Assembly: GCA_963970005.1 (NCBI GenBank)
Contig: CAXAMN010021940.1
Span: 233,458 to 297,457 of the forward strand
Source of the DNA: Durusdinium trenchii
Lineage: Eukaryota; Sar; Dinophyceae; Suessiales; Symbiodiniaceae
Length of the DNA: 64,000 nt
Reading direction: 5' to 3'
Shown here: piece after piece, positions 22,560 to 33,600 of the stretch
Position numbering within the stretch: the stretch's first letter is position 1
How the letters are laid out: every line of letters starts with the position of its first letter
Translations under genes and position numbers: made by a program
Notes under the pieces: generated by a model
Told to the model about the DNA's origin: nothing
Seen by the model: only the letters and a program-made list of their open reading frames with translations
Databases searched by the model: none

Positions 22560-25500
22560 AGGTATATGGCACACCTCATCGACGACGAGATCTCCATATT
22601 CATCGGGTCATGAAAGACCGGATTGCACGAAGTTGGACACAGGTGCAAGTGCCTTCCTCGCTGGCTATGGTCCCTTCAGGTGCTACCTCCAGCATCTTCG
22701 GGATGAATGTCATTTCCCGGTCGACAAGATCGCCATGACAAGGGGCAAGCGAAGATTTCAGTTCGGTGGCGACGCCGCCTCTTGGTCAACATGGAGCGCT
22801 CATTTGCCCGTCTTCCTGGATGGCAAGTATACGGCACTGTGCAGTTGTTCTTGCTGCCGGGCAATGACCATGGACTTTGCCATGAAGCGCATCCGCTTTG
22901 GCTCCTCTGAATGCAGAGCATGACTACATCACCTATGATCCGGACCTCCCGGACTTTTGCCTTCGCACCGCAGAGCCAAACATGGCACAAGAAGATGGCT
23001 TGACCCTGAACGACTTCCAACAAGCCGAACAGGCCTTCAGTATGATCGATGAAGTGGTCCAATGGCTCTCAAAGGACACAACTTGAAGACCATGTCCGTG
23101 CAGCTGCGTACCCATGTGAACGACCTCTCTGCCTACGTCACCAAGCAGTTGCATCCTTCTGAGACTAAGAGAGTGGTTTGGAAGGTCTATTGTGGAGCCT
23201 CACGCATGTCTCAGGTGGCCGAGTCTTTGGGCATGGTTGCGTGGCAGTTTTCACTCGAGATGCAAAGCTTGGGTCGCCGGACTCCGGCACAACTTGAGGC
23301 CCTCCGTGCTGCCAGGCAATTTCACCATGACCGACACCTCATGTTCAGCAAGAAAGTGTACCTATGACAGGTTCATGGTGGTCGGCATGCCCTGTCCTGG
23401 CAGACTCGAGCACTACGAGACCTACCAGGTCGCCGTGCAGACTTTGATCAATGTCGCTATGGCTCCATGTGTCTGGACACTGATGATGTCTGGCGACCTG
23501 CGAAGAAGAGCACCTCCATCTTGACGACCAAGCAGGTGCAGAATGCCATGACACTTCAATGCCAAGGCGACCATCAGCACTGCAATCTGGAAGGCCACAT
23601 GCCTGGTATGGGTCCTCACACCAAGTACATGGAAGATTACCAACCTGAACTTGCTAGCACTCTTGCAGCGGCTATCTCGCTGGATGAACCTCCACAGCAA
23701 TGGGAGTCTGGCTATGCATCCACCCTGTCCGAAAAGCTACATCGCAATCTTGGTCATCCTGCACCCAAAGAACTTGAAGAGCTGCTCGCTGCTCGTGGCG
23801 CCAGCGATCAAGTCCTTGAAGCAGCAAGAACCTACACTAAGCAGCCCCCCCAAGTTATCATAGTTATAACTTTAGTTATAGCACTTATTGAAGTTAAAAA
23901 TAAGCTACAAGTAAGTTATATGAAAGAAAGTGTAAGTAAGTTATAAGAAAGTTGTAGAAGCTATTAAGTTGCTTAAGTTGTTTGCGTTGCCAAAAAATCA
24001 GGGCAGACAACCGCCGAGCCAAAAACACAGAAAACACAAGTGTTTTCAAATTCTGGGCAGACAACCGCCACAAGTCCACAGCCAGTCGCACTTTTACAGC
24101 AGACACACGACTTTGTCATCTTCGTGGCACCACCACGCTGGCCGCCAGACATTGCTGCAACCGATTGGCACAGCTTCGATCTGGGGCGTTCGTTTGAACG
24201 CGCAAGTGTTGAAAACCGCTGCTGATTTTTCCACCAGTTGTTCGATGAAAGCGAAAAAAACGCTATTCTCGTTCCAGAAAGAACAAAGCCAATCCTGCAC
24301 TGTCACGTCCAAAGAAGAGAACATCATCCTTCGATAACATCATCCTGGTGAGGGGATACACCGGGATACACGTGTATCCCAATGTATCCCTGTGTATCTC
24401 TCTGTATCCCTGCGCCTTCCGTTTCTATCGCAAAAAATGATCGGTATGTCTGCGCACAAACACTCTGAACAACAACAATTAAAAAATGTCACATGTGCAT
24501 CATGGTGCATCTCACACAGCCTGGGCAGACAACCGCCAAAAGAATCAACGAATCCTGCACAATGTGAGCACTGATTAACCTTGTTGGTGAATATACTATT
24601 TTTTTGCACAGAACTTACAAATCATCAAAAAACATAAAAATAACTTCCATAACTTGTTTCTAAGTTCTGCAAGCTTCAACATAGCATGTGTCATAACTAT
24701 GTTATAAATTTCACATGTTTTAGAACTTACTTATATTTGTGTTATAACTTCCAAGGAACTTATCGAACTTAGCATAGGTTATAACATATATTATCCCTAG
24801 TTATAACCTATGTTGAGGAAGTTTTTAACTTCTTTAACTTGGGGGGGCTGCTCAGTGTATGTTTGCGTTGCATGTGCCAAGTACAGAAGCCTGTTGATGC
24901 TGCACCTTCTGCAATGCCAACAACAGCGACCTTCAACCAGACCGTGCAGGCTGATGTCTTTTGGTTGCGTCGGGGAACGATCAAATTCCCAATAGTGAGT
25001 ATGGTTGACGTTGCAACTCGCTTCACTGTGGCCATGTTGCTGCACAATGAGCAGTCCGATGAACTGGTGAAAGCCTTCCAGCGTGGCTGGCTTGCCTTGT
25101 TTGGACCTCCACAGCACCTCATCACGGACGAAGGCAGGGGATGGCTCGGTCGCGACTTTGAAGAATACAGCGGCTCATGACATTTTTCATGAAGTTGCCC
25201 CTAGTGAATGCCCATGAGAGATTGTCTATCGTCGAAAGACGCCATGCCGTCCTGCGCAAGGCCCTCGAGGTCTACTGTGATGAGTACAAGCACTTCAATG
25301 CAGCTGGCATCAAAGAAGCTTTGGTCTACGTGGTCCCTCGGTTGAATGCTGTCACCTCCGTTTCTGGCTTCTCACCAAGCCAATGGGTCTTGGGCTACCA
25401 GCCTCAGCTGTCAGGTAGCTTGTTGACCGAACGTCTGAACCCAGCTCAGTTCGGAGGACATGAGGACTTCGAGATCAACTTGGCCCGTCGCTCTACGGCA

Positions 25501-25610
25501 CAAAAGGCTATGATCGAAGCTGACCGCCGTCTTCGCAGAGCACTTGGAGCAAAGTACCGTGGCCTGAACTCTGAGTACAGCCTTGGCCAGAAGGTTTGGT
25601 TCTGAGAGGC
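22560..25610 (+). mobile_element. Protease and integrase region of the LTR element
   Basis: The aspartic-protease signature DTGAS (about 22636) comes first. The integrase zinc-binding region follows (LHRNLGHP at about 23740), interrupted by the transposon at 23835-24857. The integrase core (WLRRGTIKFPIVSMVDVATR and later LFGPPQHLITDEGR) covers about 24940-25500. Broken fossil. Confidence 0.85.
23835..24857. mobile_element. Non-autonomous DNA transposon with TA flanks, nested in the LTR element
   Basis: A 1,023-bp element. The left end is CACTAAGCAGCCCCCCCAAG; the right end, inverted, is CACTGAGCAGCCCCCCCAAG. Both continue TTA, giving inverted repeats of about 23 bp, followed by subterminal TTATAACTT motifs in both arms. 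It is flanked by TA on both sides (23833-23834 and 24858-24859), which suggests a TA-targeting family (Tc1/mariner-like), although the CACT end also recalls CACTA elements. There is no transposase ORF. The core has three copies of TGGGCAGACAACCGCC-like sequence (24003, 24057, 24525), an 18-bp perfect palindrome GGGATACACGTGTATCCC (24363-24380) and further GTATCCC repeats. It is younger than the host element. Confidence 0.85.
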
Positions 25611-26499
25611 GAGATGCTCGACAACCTGACTTAGTGAAGATTCGATGGCTTGGTCCCGCTCAGGTTGTGATGAAAGAGTACAAGGCTGATGCTGAGGGTC
25701 AACAGCGTGTCCATGTCTACTGGCTGGCCTACAAGACGCAGCTCATCCGACGCGCACCTCATCACGTGCGCACAGACATCAAGAGCATTGGCCATGCCTT
25801 GGATGATGCTCAACAAGCTCTGTCCACGGTGCAGCAGCTTCGTTACGTGGGGTCACTCGCTACTACGATTTGCACCGTCTCAACAAGAGGTCCCTGGCTG
25901 AGATCGAATCGGATGAACAACATGAAGACCCTGATGGTGATGTTATGGAAGACTCTGACCATGACATGGCACCCCCTCGACAGAGACCACGATTGCTACT
26001 TCCTGATGCACCCGCAACAACACAACACCGGTAGCAGCAGATGACTACTCACCTACATCACCAGCGAACTCAGCAGTGGCACAACTGGCAGAGCAAATGA
26101 CAGAACAGGCAGAGCAGAACACGGCAGCTGCAGATGCACACACAGCTGAAGCAAGCGCCGCAGCAGCTGCAGAAACAAACAACCCAGGCACTACGGCAGA
26201 TTCTGAGATGTTGCCACGAGTTCCAAGCGAGTTGGACTCGGTTTCTGAGCCAAGCGAAGAGCCACCGGCTCAATCCGCTCAGCCAACACCTCATACAGCA
26301 CGACCTCCACCAGGGGAGCGACCATGTGCACAGCTTGATCCGGCAACAGCTGCGCTCTATGAACCACAACACGAAGAAGAGACATTTGCACAAAGAAACA
26401 TTGAGCTTTGCACCATGGCGAGCACGCCAACCGCATGCAGCAATTGCACCATACAATACAGCACATAGCAGTCCACCACCGTCACCACCAACAACCGAT

Positions 26500-27935
26500 G
26501 ACATGGCAGGACAAGCCTTCTACCTTGACGACCTTGACACAAAGATGTTGCCTACAGGGTGGCACATGGATGAACATGGCTTCCTGCAACTCACCGACAA
26601 AGCGGCTGACTACTGGGAGATTCGTGCAGGCTGTCTGATCCGGCACCACAGCTGTCGCTCTCGGCCACGATGCAGTGGAACATGTGGACCGCAGATGTGA
26701 GCACAGCCTTCCTGCAGGGCCGAAGTCAGGACCGCAAACTCTGGGTCAAGCTTCCGTCTGAAGCACTGGCATTGCTCGGCGCCGACGAGGACACTCGTAT
26801 GCTGTTGTTGAAGCCATGTTATGGCCAAATTGATGCACCACGTGGCTGGAGGCCATGCGCTTGACCCCTGCGCCTTCCTGGTCTATGAGTTGGATGACCC
26901 CAACTATGACGCCAGTGACCCAGTGCATGAAACTGTGAACAGCTTTGGCGACCACCGCATGGTTGGAATGATCATCATGCATGTAGATGACCTACTTGGC
27001 ACTGGTTGTCCAAACAGCCCCCGCTACCAGGCAGTTGTTGCGATGCTCAAGAGCAACTTCAGCTTCCGTGAATGGAAAGAAGAACAACGTGTCCTGGAGT
27101 ACTGTGGTTGCGAGCTGGAGAAGACCAGCAGTGGTGGACGCAAGCTGCATCAGACCAAATACATGGAGAAGGTGAAGCCCATCAACTATATGACAAGAAG
27201 CGCTCAGCGACCGACCACCTGCATGAGCGAGAGGTCACGCAGTTGCGTGGTTTGTTGGGCTCACTACAGTGGCCGGCAGTGCAGACATCTCCACACTTGC
27301 AGTGTAGCACCTCTCTCATGGCTGTACATGTGAACCATGGCACTGTCAGCAAGCTGGCCGAATGCAACAGGTTGCTCAAGTTTGCCAAGGACAACAAGGA
27401 CATTGGCCTGACCTATAACCACTTGGGTCCACTGAGCAAGCTGCGCCTGCTTTGTTTCTTTGATGCTGGTTTCTCCACCCGCGCTGATGGTTCCTCGCAA
27501 GGAGGCTACATCATGATGTTAGTGAATGAAGACCTCATGCGCTCAGATGAGGAGGGTGAGTGCCACATCATTGACTGGCGCTCGTTCCGCACACCGCGGA
27601 TTGCTCGCTCGTCTCTTGGAGCTGAAGCCAGGCAAGCGATGCAGTTGACTTTGCATGCCGCTACTGGCATCATCTGCTGGAGCCTTCGATGTCCCTCAAG
27701 GACTTGCTTGGTGTGACTTCCACCTTGAAGCCGGTGATGATCACCGATGCGAAAGCCTTGTACGACTCCTTCCACCGCGAGGCCACGAGCTCTTCAGTGG
27801 TGGATAAACGGGTCAGCTTGGAGATCCGTGTGATGAAGGAGCGTTTGCTGGAGTTGGGTGGCACCTTGAAATGGATGTCCTCAGATCGGCAGGTTGCCGA
27901 CGGGTTGACTATAAGGATTGTGCAAGATCCTTAAT
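26500..27935 (+). mobile_element. Reverse transcriptase and RNase H region of the LTR element
   Basis: Reverse-transcriptase blocks include DVSTAFLQGR (about 26693) and the active-site block MIIMHVDDLLGTG (about 26970). RNase H blocks follow, including FFDAGFSTRADGSSQGGY (about 27455) and ITDAKALYDSFHREAT (about 27740). Order and motifs are copia-type. A Gln/Ala/Thr-rich linker lies upstream at about 26070-26480. Broken fossil. Confidence 0.9.
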
Positions 27936-28145
27936 GGCCAGCAGCCTGCGACACCAGCGGCTCAAGCTAACGTGGGATCCTGAGTACAAGGCCATGAAGA
28001 AGGCGAAACCTGAAAGATTGTGGCTGAAACAATTTGCGGTTGTGAGAACATGGAAAAGCATGTCATGCATGATGGACCACCCCCCTGAAGAACATGAAGT
28101 ACATGAACACATGCATGAGCTTCCCCATGAGAACCCGAGAGTGGC

Positions 28146-28889
28146 ATGTCTGAGTATGTCAACTTTGTTTCCAATGAGGCCGCTCTTGTGTATGTCATTG
28201 CCTCTAGCCATGTCGCTGGCCGCCGGCAGAATGTGAAGAAGAGTCGCATTTCGAATGCCATGGTTTGGGTACTATGGCTCTTGCTGCTGCAACATGTTCG
28301 AGCAGAGAACACTTGCTCGCCTACTGAGGATAACACCCCTGAGCCTGATTGGTTTTTGTACATGGTGGCAGGACTCATCTTTTTGGTCCTGCTGATGACT
28401 GACCAAAGCTGCCCCAGCGGCGAAGCCTGTGGTGGTTGCCAATGTAATGCCAAGACCCAGAAGGATGAAGCGATCGTACCTTCGCGTCTCCGCGAGCTTC
28501 TCAAGGCTGAGCAGGATCGGAGTGCTCAGTTCCGAGCAGCCGCCACGGAGGCCAAGAGGGGAATGGAGCTTGGGCTGGAAGAGCGCAATCAGCTCTACCA
28601 CCTGCTGAGCGATGGCGCCCAGATCATGAGAAAGATGGTGTCCGTGATCGAAGACCACATGGAAGTTTGCCCCCATCGGGTACCTGTGATGGCATCACGC
28701 CAAGGTGAGTGCTGGCATTTCGACACATGCCATTGCGCTGAAGCTGTGGTCGAGAGGAATCGCCTGTGGCTCCGTCGCTGCGCTTACTGCGCCGACCCTC
28801 GAGGGCCGTTGGATAGGTTGAATTTTGAGTTGGGTGGATGCCTGAGAGATGAAATCCAGGCTTGGCTCGCAGACCACGATGGCCTGTGA
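28146..28889 (+). mobile_element. Extra 3' ORF of the LTR element (247 codons)
   Basis: An uninterrupted frame between RNase H and the right LTR. It has two hydrophobic segments (MVWVLWLLLLQHVRA and WFLYMVAGLIFLVLLM), a charged helix (SRLRELLKAEQDRSAQFRAA) and a Cys/His-rich tail (HFDTCHCAEA, CAYCADPRG). It has no match I recognise. Some copia lineages carry an additional ORF here, occasionally described as envelope-like; that label is not justified by sequence alone. This part looks whole while the rest of the element is broken. Confidence 0.7.
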
Positions 28890-28902
28890 AAGCCTCCACC
28901 GG

Positions 28903-29104
28903 TGTGAAGTGCACGCTGTGCACTGTGTTTGAAGCATGTTTTACCCGACTCCCACCGCAGCGTGGGCTCACGCTGCCAAAACCTGGCACGGGGCGTCGCG
29001 CGCTCGCGCGCGGTTTCTTTTCGTGGTGGGCGTTCGCTCTCGCTTCCGCGTTCGCCGTTCACCTTCGCACTTCGTGGACTTCGTGTACCACCTGTGTTTC
29101 CGCA
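28903..29104 (+). repeat. Right LTR
   Basis: 202 bp, same ends as the left LTR, about 3% different. Followed directly by the CACTA target duplication. Confidence 0.95.
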
Positions 29105-29109
29105 CACTA

Positions 29110-29403
29110 TTAAATATACTGTAATTGACTAGCAGGATTGGCAGGAATGTTGGTGGCCTTGCAAACTCAGCTCGAAAGTCGAAAAAACTGCTCACGCATC
29201 CGCAAATCAACCTCGAAGCGAAAGGCAATGTCTTCCGCTGCGCAATCATGATGTTAATTCAGGAAGGCTGCACAGGAGCCAGGAGCTCCTGAAAACTACA
29301 GACCTTCCCCCCCCTCACACAAAGAGTCAATTCCATCCAATTCCTGTCTACAAATTCCTGCCATTTCCAGGCTCCATGCCCCCAAGGTCTTCCATTCGCC
29401 AGG
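29110..29403. repeat. 3' flank of gene B right of the LTR element
   Basis: Homologous to 16290-16741. Immediately after the gene B stop it shares CCTGGCGAATGGAAG with gene A, then carries about 45 extra bases before homology resumes at TCTTTGTGTGAGGGG (minus strand). This is likely a duplicated 3' UTR. Confidence 0.75.
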
Positions 29404-31336
29404 CTACACTCCGCGACTACGTCGTGTCTTGCGCTTGGGATTCGCTCCACGTCCACGTCCACGTCCACGTTGCGTGTGCGGGCTTTGCTGTATCTGCTCT
29501 GGCCTAGTGGACTGAGCTCCATTTTGCCGCTGATCTATTTCCTGCCCACTTGACAAAGGCGGCTGAGTCTCAGTTGGTTCCGCGCCAAAAATCGGCTCAC
29601 TCTGGGCTGCACGCAGCGCCGCCAACATCGGACGTCCTACCACTGCAATGTGAGTGCCTCGTACAGGGCGGGTCGACATGCCCTGACAAATCGGGGTCAG
29701 TCCACAAAGGAAACAAAACAAAGACATTTGGAACCGCAGTTGTATTGGCTGATGACCTGGTCCATCCTGCTGCAGCCTGGAAGGTGAAAATTCGAGAACT
29801 TCAGGGCCACCATGTGTCTAACAAGGACGAACCGCTCGTGCATAAGGCGGGTGCATAGGTCTTTTTGTGTTTGCAACAAGGGTGTTCCCGGATATAACTC
29901 CCAAGCCCCTGCCTAATTGAGACTCCTTGAATTCAATGAGCTTCTTGCTGCAGTGGTTATGAAGCAGCTGGTCTTCATTCTCCGCGGGTACGTAGAACCT
30001 TGGCCGTGCGATCAGGTTTTTTGTCCAATGTGCTTTGACTTTTGCCAGGTGCAGTGAGAGACTTTGGTGCACAATCCCCTTGCAATAACTCAGCGCCTAC
30101 GGCACGGAGAAATTGAAGACTCATGTAACATCATATATATATATATATTATTGTTATATATATATACATAACCATCTTGGCGCAGCTATGGAACATGAGC
30201 CGATCTCCGGGGTAAAGAACCGTCTCGGTGGTCTCCGGCAACTCCCAAGAGCCACACAAGCCACGGCCACCATGCACCACTGCAACCGGACTGATGCTGA
30301 AGTTGATCCGCATGTTCCTGACAGACTGGCCGTCCCAGACCCAGAAACTCCCAAAACCACTTAAAATATATTAAGCAAGAATAAGGACATTGCTCATTGC
30401 TCCCCAGCATTCGAGCTGTTTATGACATGATATGGCATATAGATCACCTGGAAACAAAGTCATCGAATGTCATCGATATACACAGCCAAATGCAGCCCGG
30501 CTTCAGCGCCCTCAAGTGTGGAATGTTGCCCGTCTTCGTCAGATCTTGCAGCAAACTTTCAGCACACTCTTTGCTGCATATGGTGGCAGCCATTGGGTGT
30601 GTGTATGCAACAGGGTGAGCCGGCAGAAAATCACAGCTCAAGTCGCCGTCTTCGAGGTCAAATTCGTTCATGAACTTGCGAAGTCCCGAAGCAGAGTCTT
30701 GGACGTGAACAGCGCTGGCCGAATACACCTGGTAGACGTCACCCTGAGAGGTTTCACAGGGCGATGTCGGCTGTAATCTTGGTTCTGTGACCCCCCAGGG
30801 ATGACGCAAACACAACGTCGAACACCCCTGAGCACCCCCAAAATGATTGCTGTAACTCCGGGCCACATAAGCTTTCACCAACTGGGCGGTGGCGGTAGCT
30901 TCATAATATGCATCGATCTCTGCAGGGTTTGGAAGGACAGGAAGTATCCAGCAGTAATAGCCTGCGTGGGTTGACATGACAAGCATGAGCCACCGAAAAC
31001 TAAGGCCCGATCCTGGCGAAGGAATATGTAATCCATAATTACGATGTTTTTCTGCATGGAGTCTGCGTTGTCAGTATGTAAGCAGCTGCCGGATGATCTC
31101 AGTGTTCATTTGCCCAAAGCACCTGCTTTGAGTTCATCATGAGCATCTGGATAAGGTAGATTGACCGGACGTGGTGTCCGACCCTTCTCCGCGTCGATGC
31201 CCTTAATGCGAGCGATCTTGATACCGAAACGGTTGGTGCAACGTAGCTCCTTGAGCACGCATCTGCCGTTCTTCAAAGCACTACACGTGGGCTTCACCTC
31301 GAACCTGAGAAAGGGCACCTCGACGGGTGTTGACAT
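29404..31336 (-). CDS. Gene B: paralogue of gene A, unknown function (5 exons)
   Basis: A modelled CDS of 1290 nt (429 codons plus stop). Exons: 31123-31336 (start, MSTPVEVPFLRFEVKPTCSA), 30448-30919, 30173-30317 (INFSISPVAVVHGGRGLCGS), 29899-30078 (RFYVPAENEDQLLHNHCSKK) and 29404-29682. The last exon carries a Gln/Pro-rich region and ends ANPKRKTRRSRGV. Landmarks shared with gene A include NRFGIKIARI, DELKAG, FDLEDGDLSCDFLPAHPVAY and VVHGG. The long second exon reads straight through two positions where gene A has introns, and the first exon through a third. The tail is longer than in A, with a (CGTGGA)n-coded RGRGRGRG run. No domain is recognised. All boundaries are GT-AG in this model. Confidence 0.82.
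29447..29473. repeat. Hexanucleotide repeat coding RG dipeptides in gene B
   Basis: CCACGT is repeated in tandem about four times (plus strand). On the coding strand it gives RGRGRGRG just before the basic tail. Gene A has only a two-unit version, as RGRGG. Confidence 0.85.
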
Positions 31337-32532
31337 GTTGAGAAGCAGCAGGCACGTTGGAGGCTTGGCTTTGCTACAGTCTATGGTATGATGATCCATA
31401 CTCCTTGAGAATCTAGCTGCAAAATGACTTTACATTTGACTTCTTCAAGTGTCTTTGTCCTTTGCAATCCCTATGCCTTTGAGCCGTGGCGGGCCATTCT
31501 TCACACACAATGACGCTGCATCAAAAACGACTAAATCTATGGCATGACACCTGCGGAACCCACATCCTGTACAAAGGAACTCCCAAAAAGTCATGAGACG
31601 CAAAAACGCAGCTGGCGTGGCCGCCGCGTTTAGGGCCACCAGCTTCACTCGACGCTTCACCCGCTCTCGGTCGATTGAGATGCCGGACGAGGTGAAGGAG
31701 ATGAACAAAGCCAAGGCCTGGAGCTACGAAGCACCCGGGCCCCACGAGGCACCCGGGCCCATTGAGGCTCGACTTTGGCACAGGAATCATGTGGGCTTGG
31801 GCATCTCTGACAAGCAATGCTTTGGGACCTCTGAGTGATAGAGTGCATGCTCACAACAAGCCAAGGCATGGCAGTGGATAGGACGAAAGGGTTCAACCTG
31901 CGCATGGGCGTAAAGGGAGCTACTCCTTGTTTTTGTGGGCTCACCCTGCGCATGTGGCCACTGGTGAGCTCCGGGTGGATAGCTTTCCAAACACCATGAG
32001 CAATCAGCACAACAAACAATCAGCCAAATGTGAGTAGTTTTCAGCCAGGTGTCCTCCATCTTTAGCACCTTTGTTTTCTCTCCTGCTCTTCGCAACAAAC
32101 GGCTCGGCTCATCCTGACCACTCCCCTACACGGGTGCTCTGTGACGCGCTGTGCAACTTCGCCACCTGTGGTCATCAGTCGCCCGGCCGGTCTCTCTGAG
32201 CCCCAGGACCAGGATAAGCCAGGCCATGTGTGGCTGCTCATAGTGCACACTAAAGCCAAATACCTCATGGTCCGCTCGCGCCATGTGGTCTGCCCATGCT
32301 GTTGGTGCTAACGTAGGCAATATCAAAAAAGAAAACGAGACAAACACACACGCTGCACAAAAAAAGAACAGCTCGAAAAAGAGTGATTAATATATATATA
32401 GTTTAAGTGGATACATAAAAGCATATATATATATAAAGAACTGAACGTGCTCACCAATGATGGCGACTGTTCACCTCGTGTCTCCCTCTGAAAAACCACC
32501 TGACTCGTCGATCCCCCTGTCACCCTGACCAC
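31337..32532. other. Upstream of gene B; possible plus first exon
   Basis: A plus-strand ATG at 31593 opens RRKNAAGVAAAFRATSFTRR with a donor-like GACGAG|GTGAAG at about 31691. The minus strand is also open (ERVKRRVKLVALNAAATP). A CACCCGGGCCC direct repeat follows at 31731-31760. A TA repeat lies at about 32389-32440. None is firm. Confidence 0.3.
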
Positions 32533-32659
32533 CGGCGAACTCCGGCGAAACGTCTCGGGGCACTCCGGTGGTGAGCGCAAAGGCGAGACTGGGGACGAAA
32601 GCGTTCAGCAGGATGGCCACGGCGTTCAAGCGTTTCCTCCAGCCCCAAGTCCCGGACAT
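32533..32659 (-). CDS. First exon encoding a signal peptide
   Basis: ATG at 32659 (minus strand) opens MSGTWGWRKRLNAVAILLNA followed by FVPSLAFA. This is a basic n-region, a hydrophobic core and a small-residue cleavage region, the classic layout of a secretory or plastid bipartite leader. It is followed by LTTGVPRDVSPEFAG and the donor CGCCG|GTGGTCAG. The downstream exons were not identified. The protein probably enters the secretory pathway or the plastid; its function is unknown. Confidence 0.65.
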
Positions 32660-33395
32660 CGTAAAAAGTATGTAAAAGTGCCCAAAGCGACAAACGATGA
32701 AGGACTAGGATCAGAAACAACCAGATCGAATGACAATGAATATGTATAAAAAGAATCAAAAGGTATTAAAAGGACTGATTTGCATAGGACTTCTAACGTC
32801 CATCGCTGCAGTTGGGTTGTGGAAGGTAGGTCCATGATAGCAATGACAGAGCTAGATTTAGGTTGTGAGAGGGTGCACTGGATTTGAGCTCACAAAAAGG
32901 CCAGGATATGTTTGAAAGTTGTTGGAAGGGTCAACGGTCCATCACCCAGCAAATCAAACCTTTCCTCCTGCCATCCGTCTATCGCGTAGAAATCCGTCTA
33001 TCAAATGATCAAGATCACAGAAACCCAGCGAGTACAACAACCCACTAACCCACTGCTTCAGTGCATGCGAGAGAAAAGTTGTCCAATACATAGAATCGAA
33101 CCCCAGCTGACCTAGGACAGCGACTTGATTGCTCAACACGATGTCGGAAAAATGTTCGGCGAACCCACAGCTTGCTGGGCATGTGTGAAGCAACCGTCCT
33201 CAGGAGTAAAATGATGAGTAACAGCGAAAAGGTTGCTGAAGCGTATCAGTTCACGTGATGTCCCAGTTTTGGCGTGTGGTACCATGTGGTACCTCCATGT
33301 CTGTACCTCCCTAAACGTGTGGAGAAAGAAATAAATTACACCACCGTAGACCCCAAGCAGGTGGGACAACAGCGAAGCATTCCCAAGTCCACTTT
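32660..33395. other. No gene called
   Basis: AT-richer stretch upstream of the signal-peptide exon. A minus frame at 33133-33369 (MSHLLGVYGGVIYFFLH) has no splice support. Confidence 0.35.
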
Positions 33396-33600
33396 TTGAG
33401 ACATCAACAAGAAGGGAGACAAGAAGGGAGACAAAAGGAAACAGAAGGGAGACAAGACGGGCACAATGGCCAACAAGAAGGGAGACAAGAAGGGAGACAA
33501 GGCGGACACAGTGACAAACAAGACGGACACAGTGACCAACAAGAAGGGAAACGAGAAGGGCGACAAAAGGAAAGAGAAGGGAGACAAATGAATAGAACAG
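33396..33600. repeat. Purine-rich tandem repeat (ACAAGAAGGGAG)n
   Basis: Irregular units of about 12-16 bases (AACAAGAAGGGAGACAAG and variants) on the plus strand. They give an open but low-complexity frame rich in Q, E, G and R, which is not a credible protein. It merges into the larger minisatellite to its right. Confidence 0.85.

Larger units (their letters stand above)
21178..29104 (+). mobile_element. Copia-type (Ty1/copia) LTR retroelement, fossil
   Basis: A 7,927-bp element with 202-bp direct LTRs starting TGTGAAGTGC and ending TTTCCGCA (TG...CA), flanked by a CACTA duplication. A primer-binding-site-like TGGTAGCGGAGCC starts one base after the left LTR. Internal order is gag with a zinc knuckle, protease, integrase, reverse transcriptase, RNase H. 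Integrase before reverse transcriptase is diagnostic of copia. An extra ORF lies before the right LTR. The element is broken: the gag-pol frame is interrupted roughly ten times, in addition to a 1-kb DNA transposon inserted in the integrase region (23835-24857). The LTRs differ at about 6 of 202 positions (about 3%), so the insertion is fairly recent. It lies tail-to-tail with gene B, ending about 300 bp beyond that gene's stop. Confidence 0.95.
21173..29109. repeat. 5-bp target-site duplication of the LTR element (21173-21177 and 29105-29109)
   Basis: CACTA occurs immediately before the left LTR (21173-21177) and immediately after the right LTR (29105-29109). A 5-bp duplication is the expected product of a copia-type integrase and fixes both ends of the element. 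Confidence 0.9.

Noticed and set aside
23835-24857. CACTA (EnSpm) element, because the left end reads CACTA
   Set aside because: The right end reads CACTG and the flanks fit a 2-bp TA duplication, not the 3-bp duplication of CACTA elements.
29404-31336. Gene B as a processed pseudogene
   Set aside because: It keeps four introns in frame with GT-AG sites and an uninterrupted reading frame.
31593-31838. Arg/Ser-rich plus ORF as an SR-type splicing factor
   Set aside because: Too short, the opposite strand is equally open, and the downstream part is a short direct repeat.
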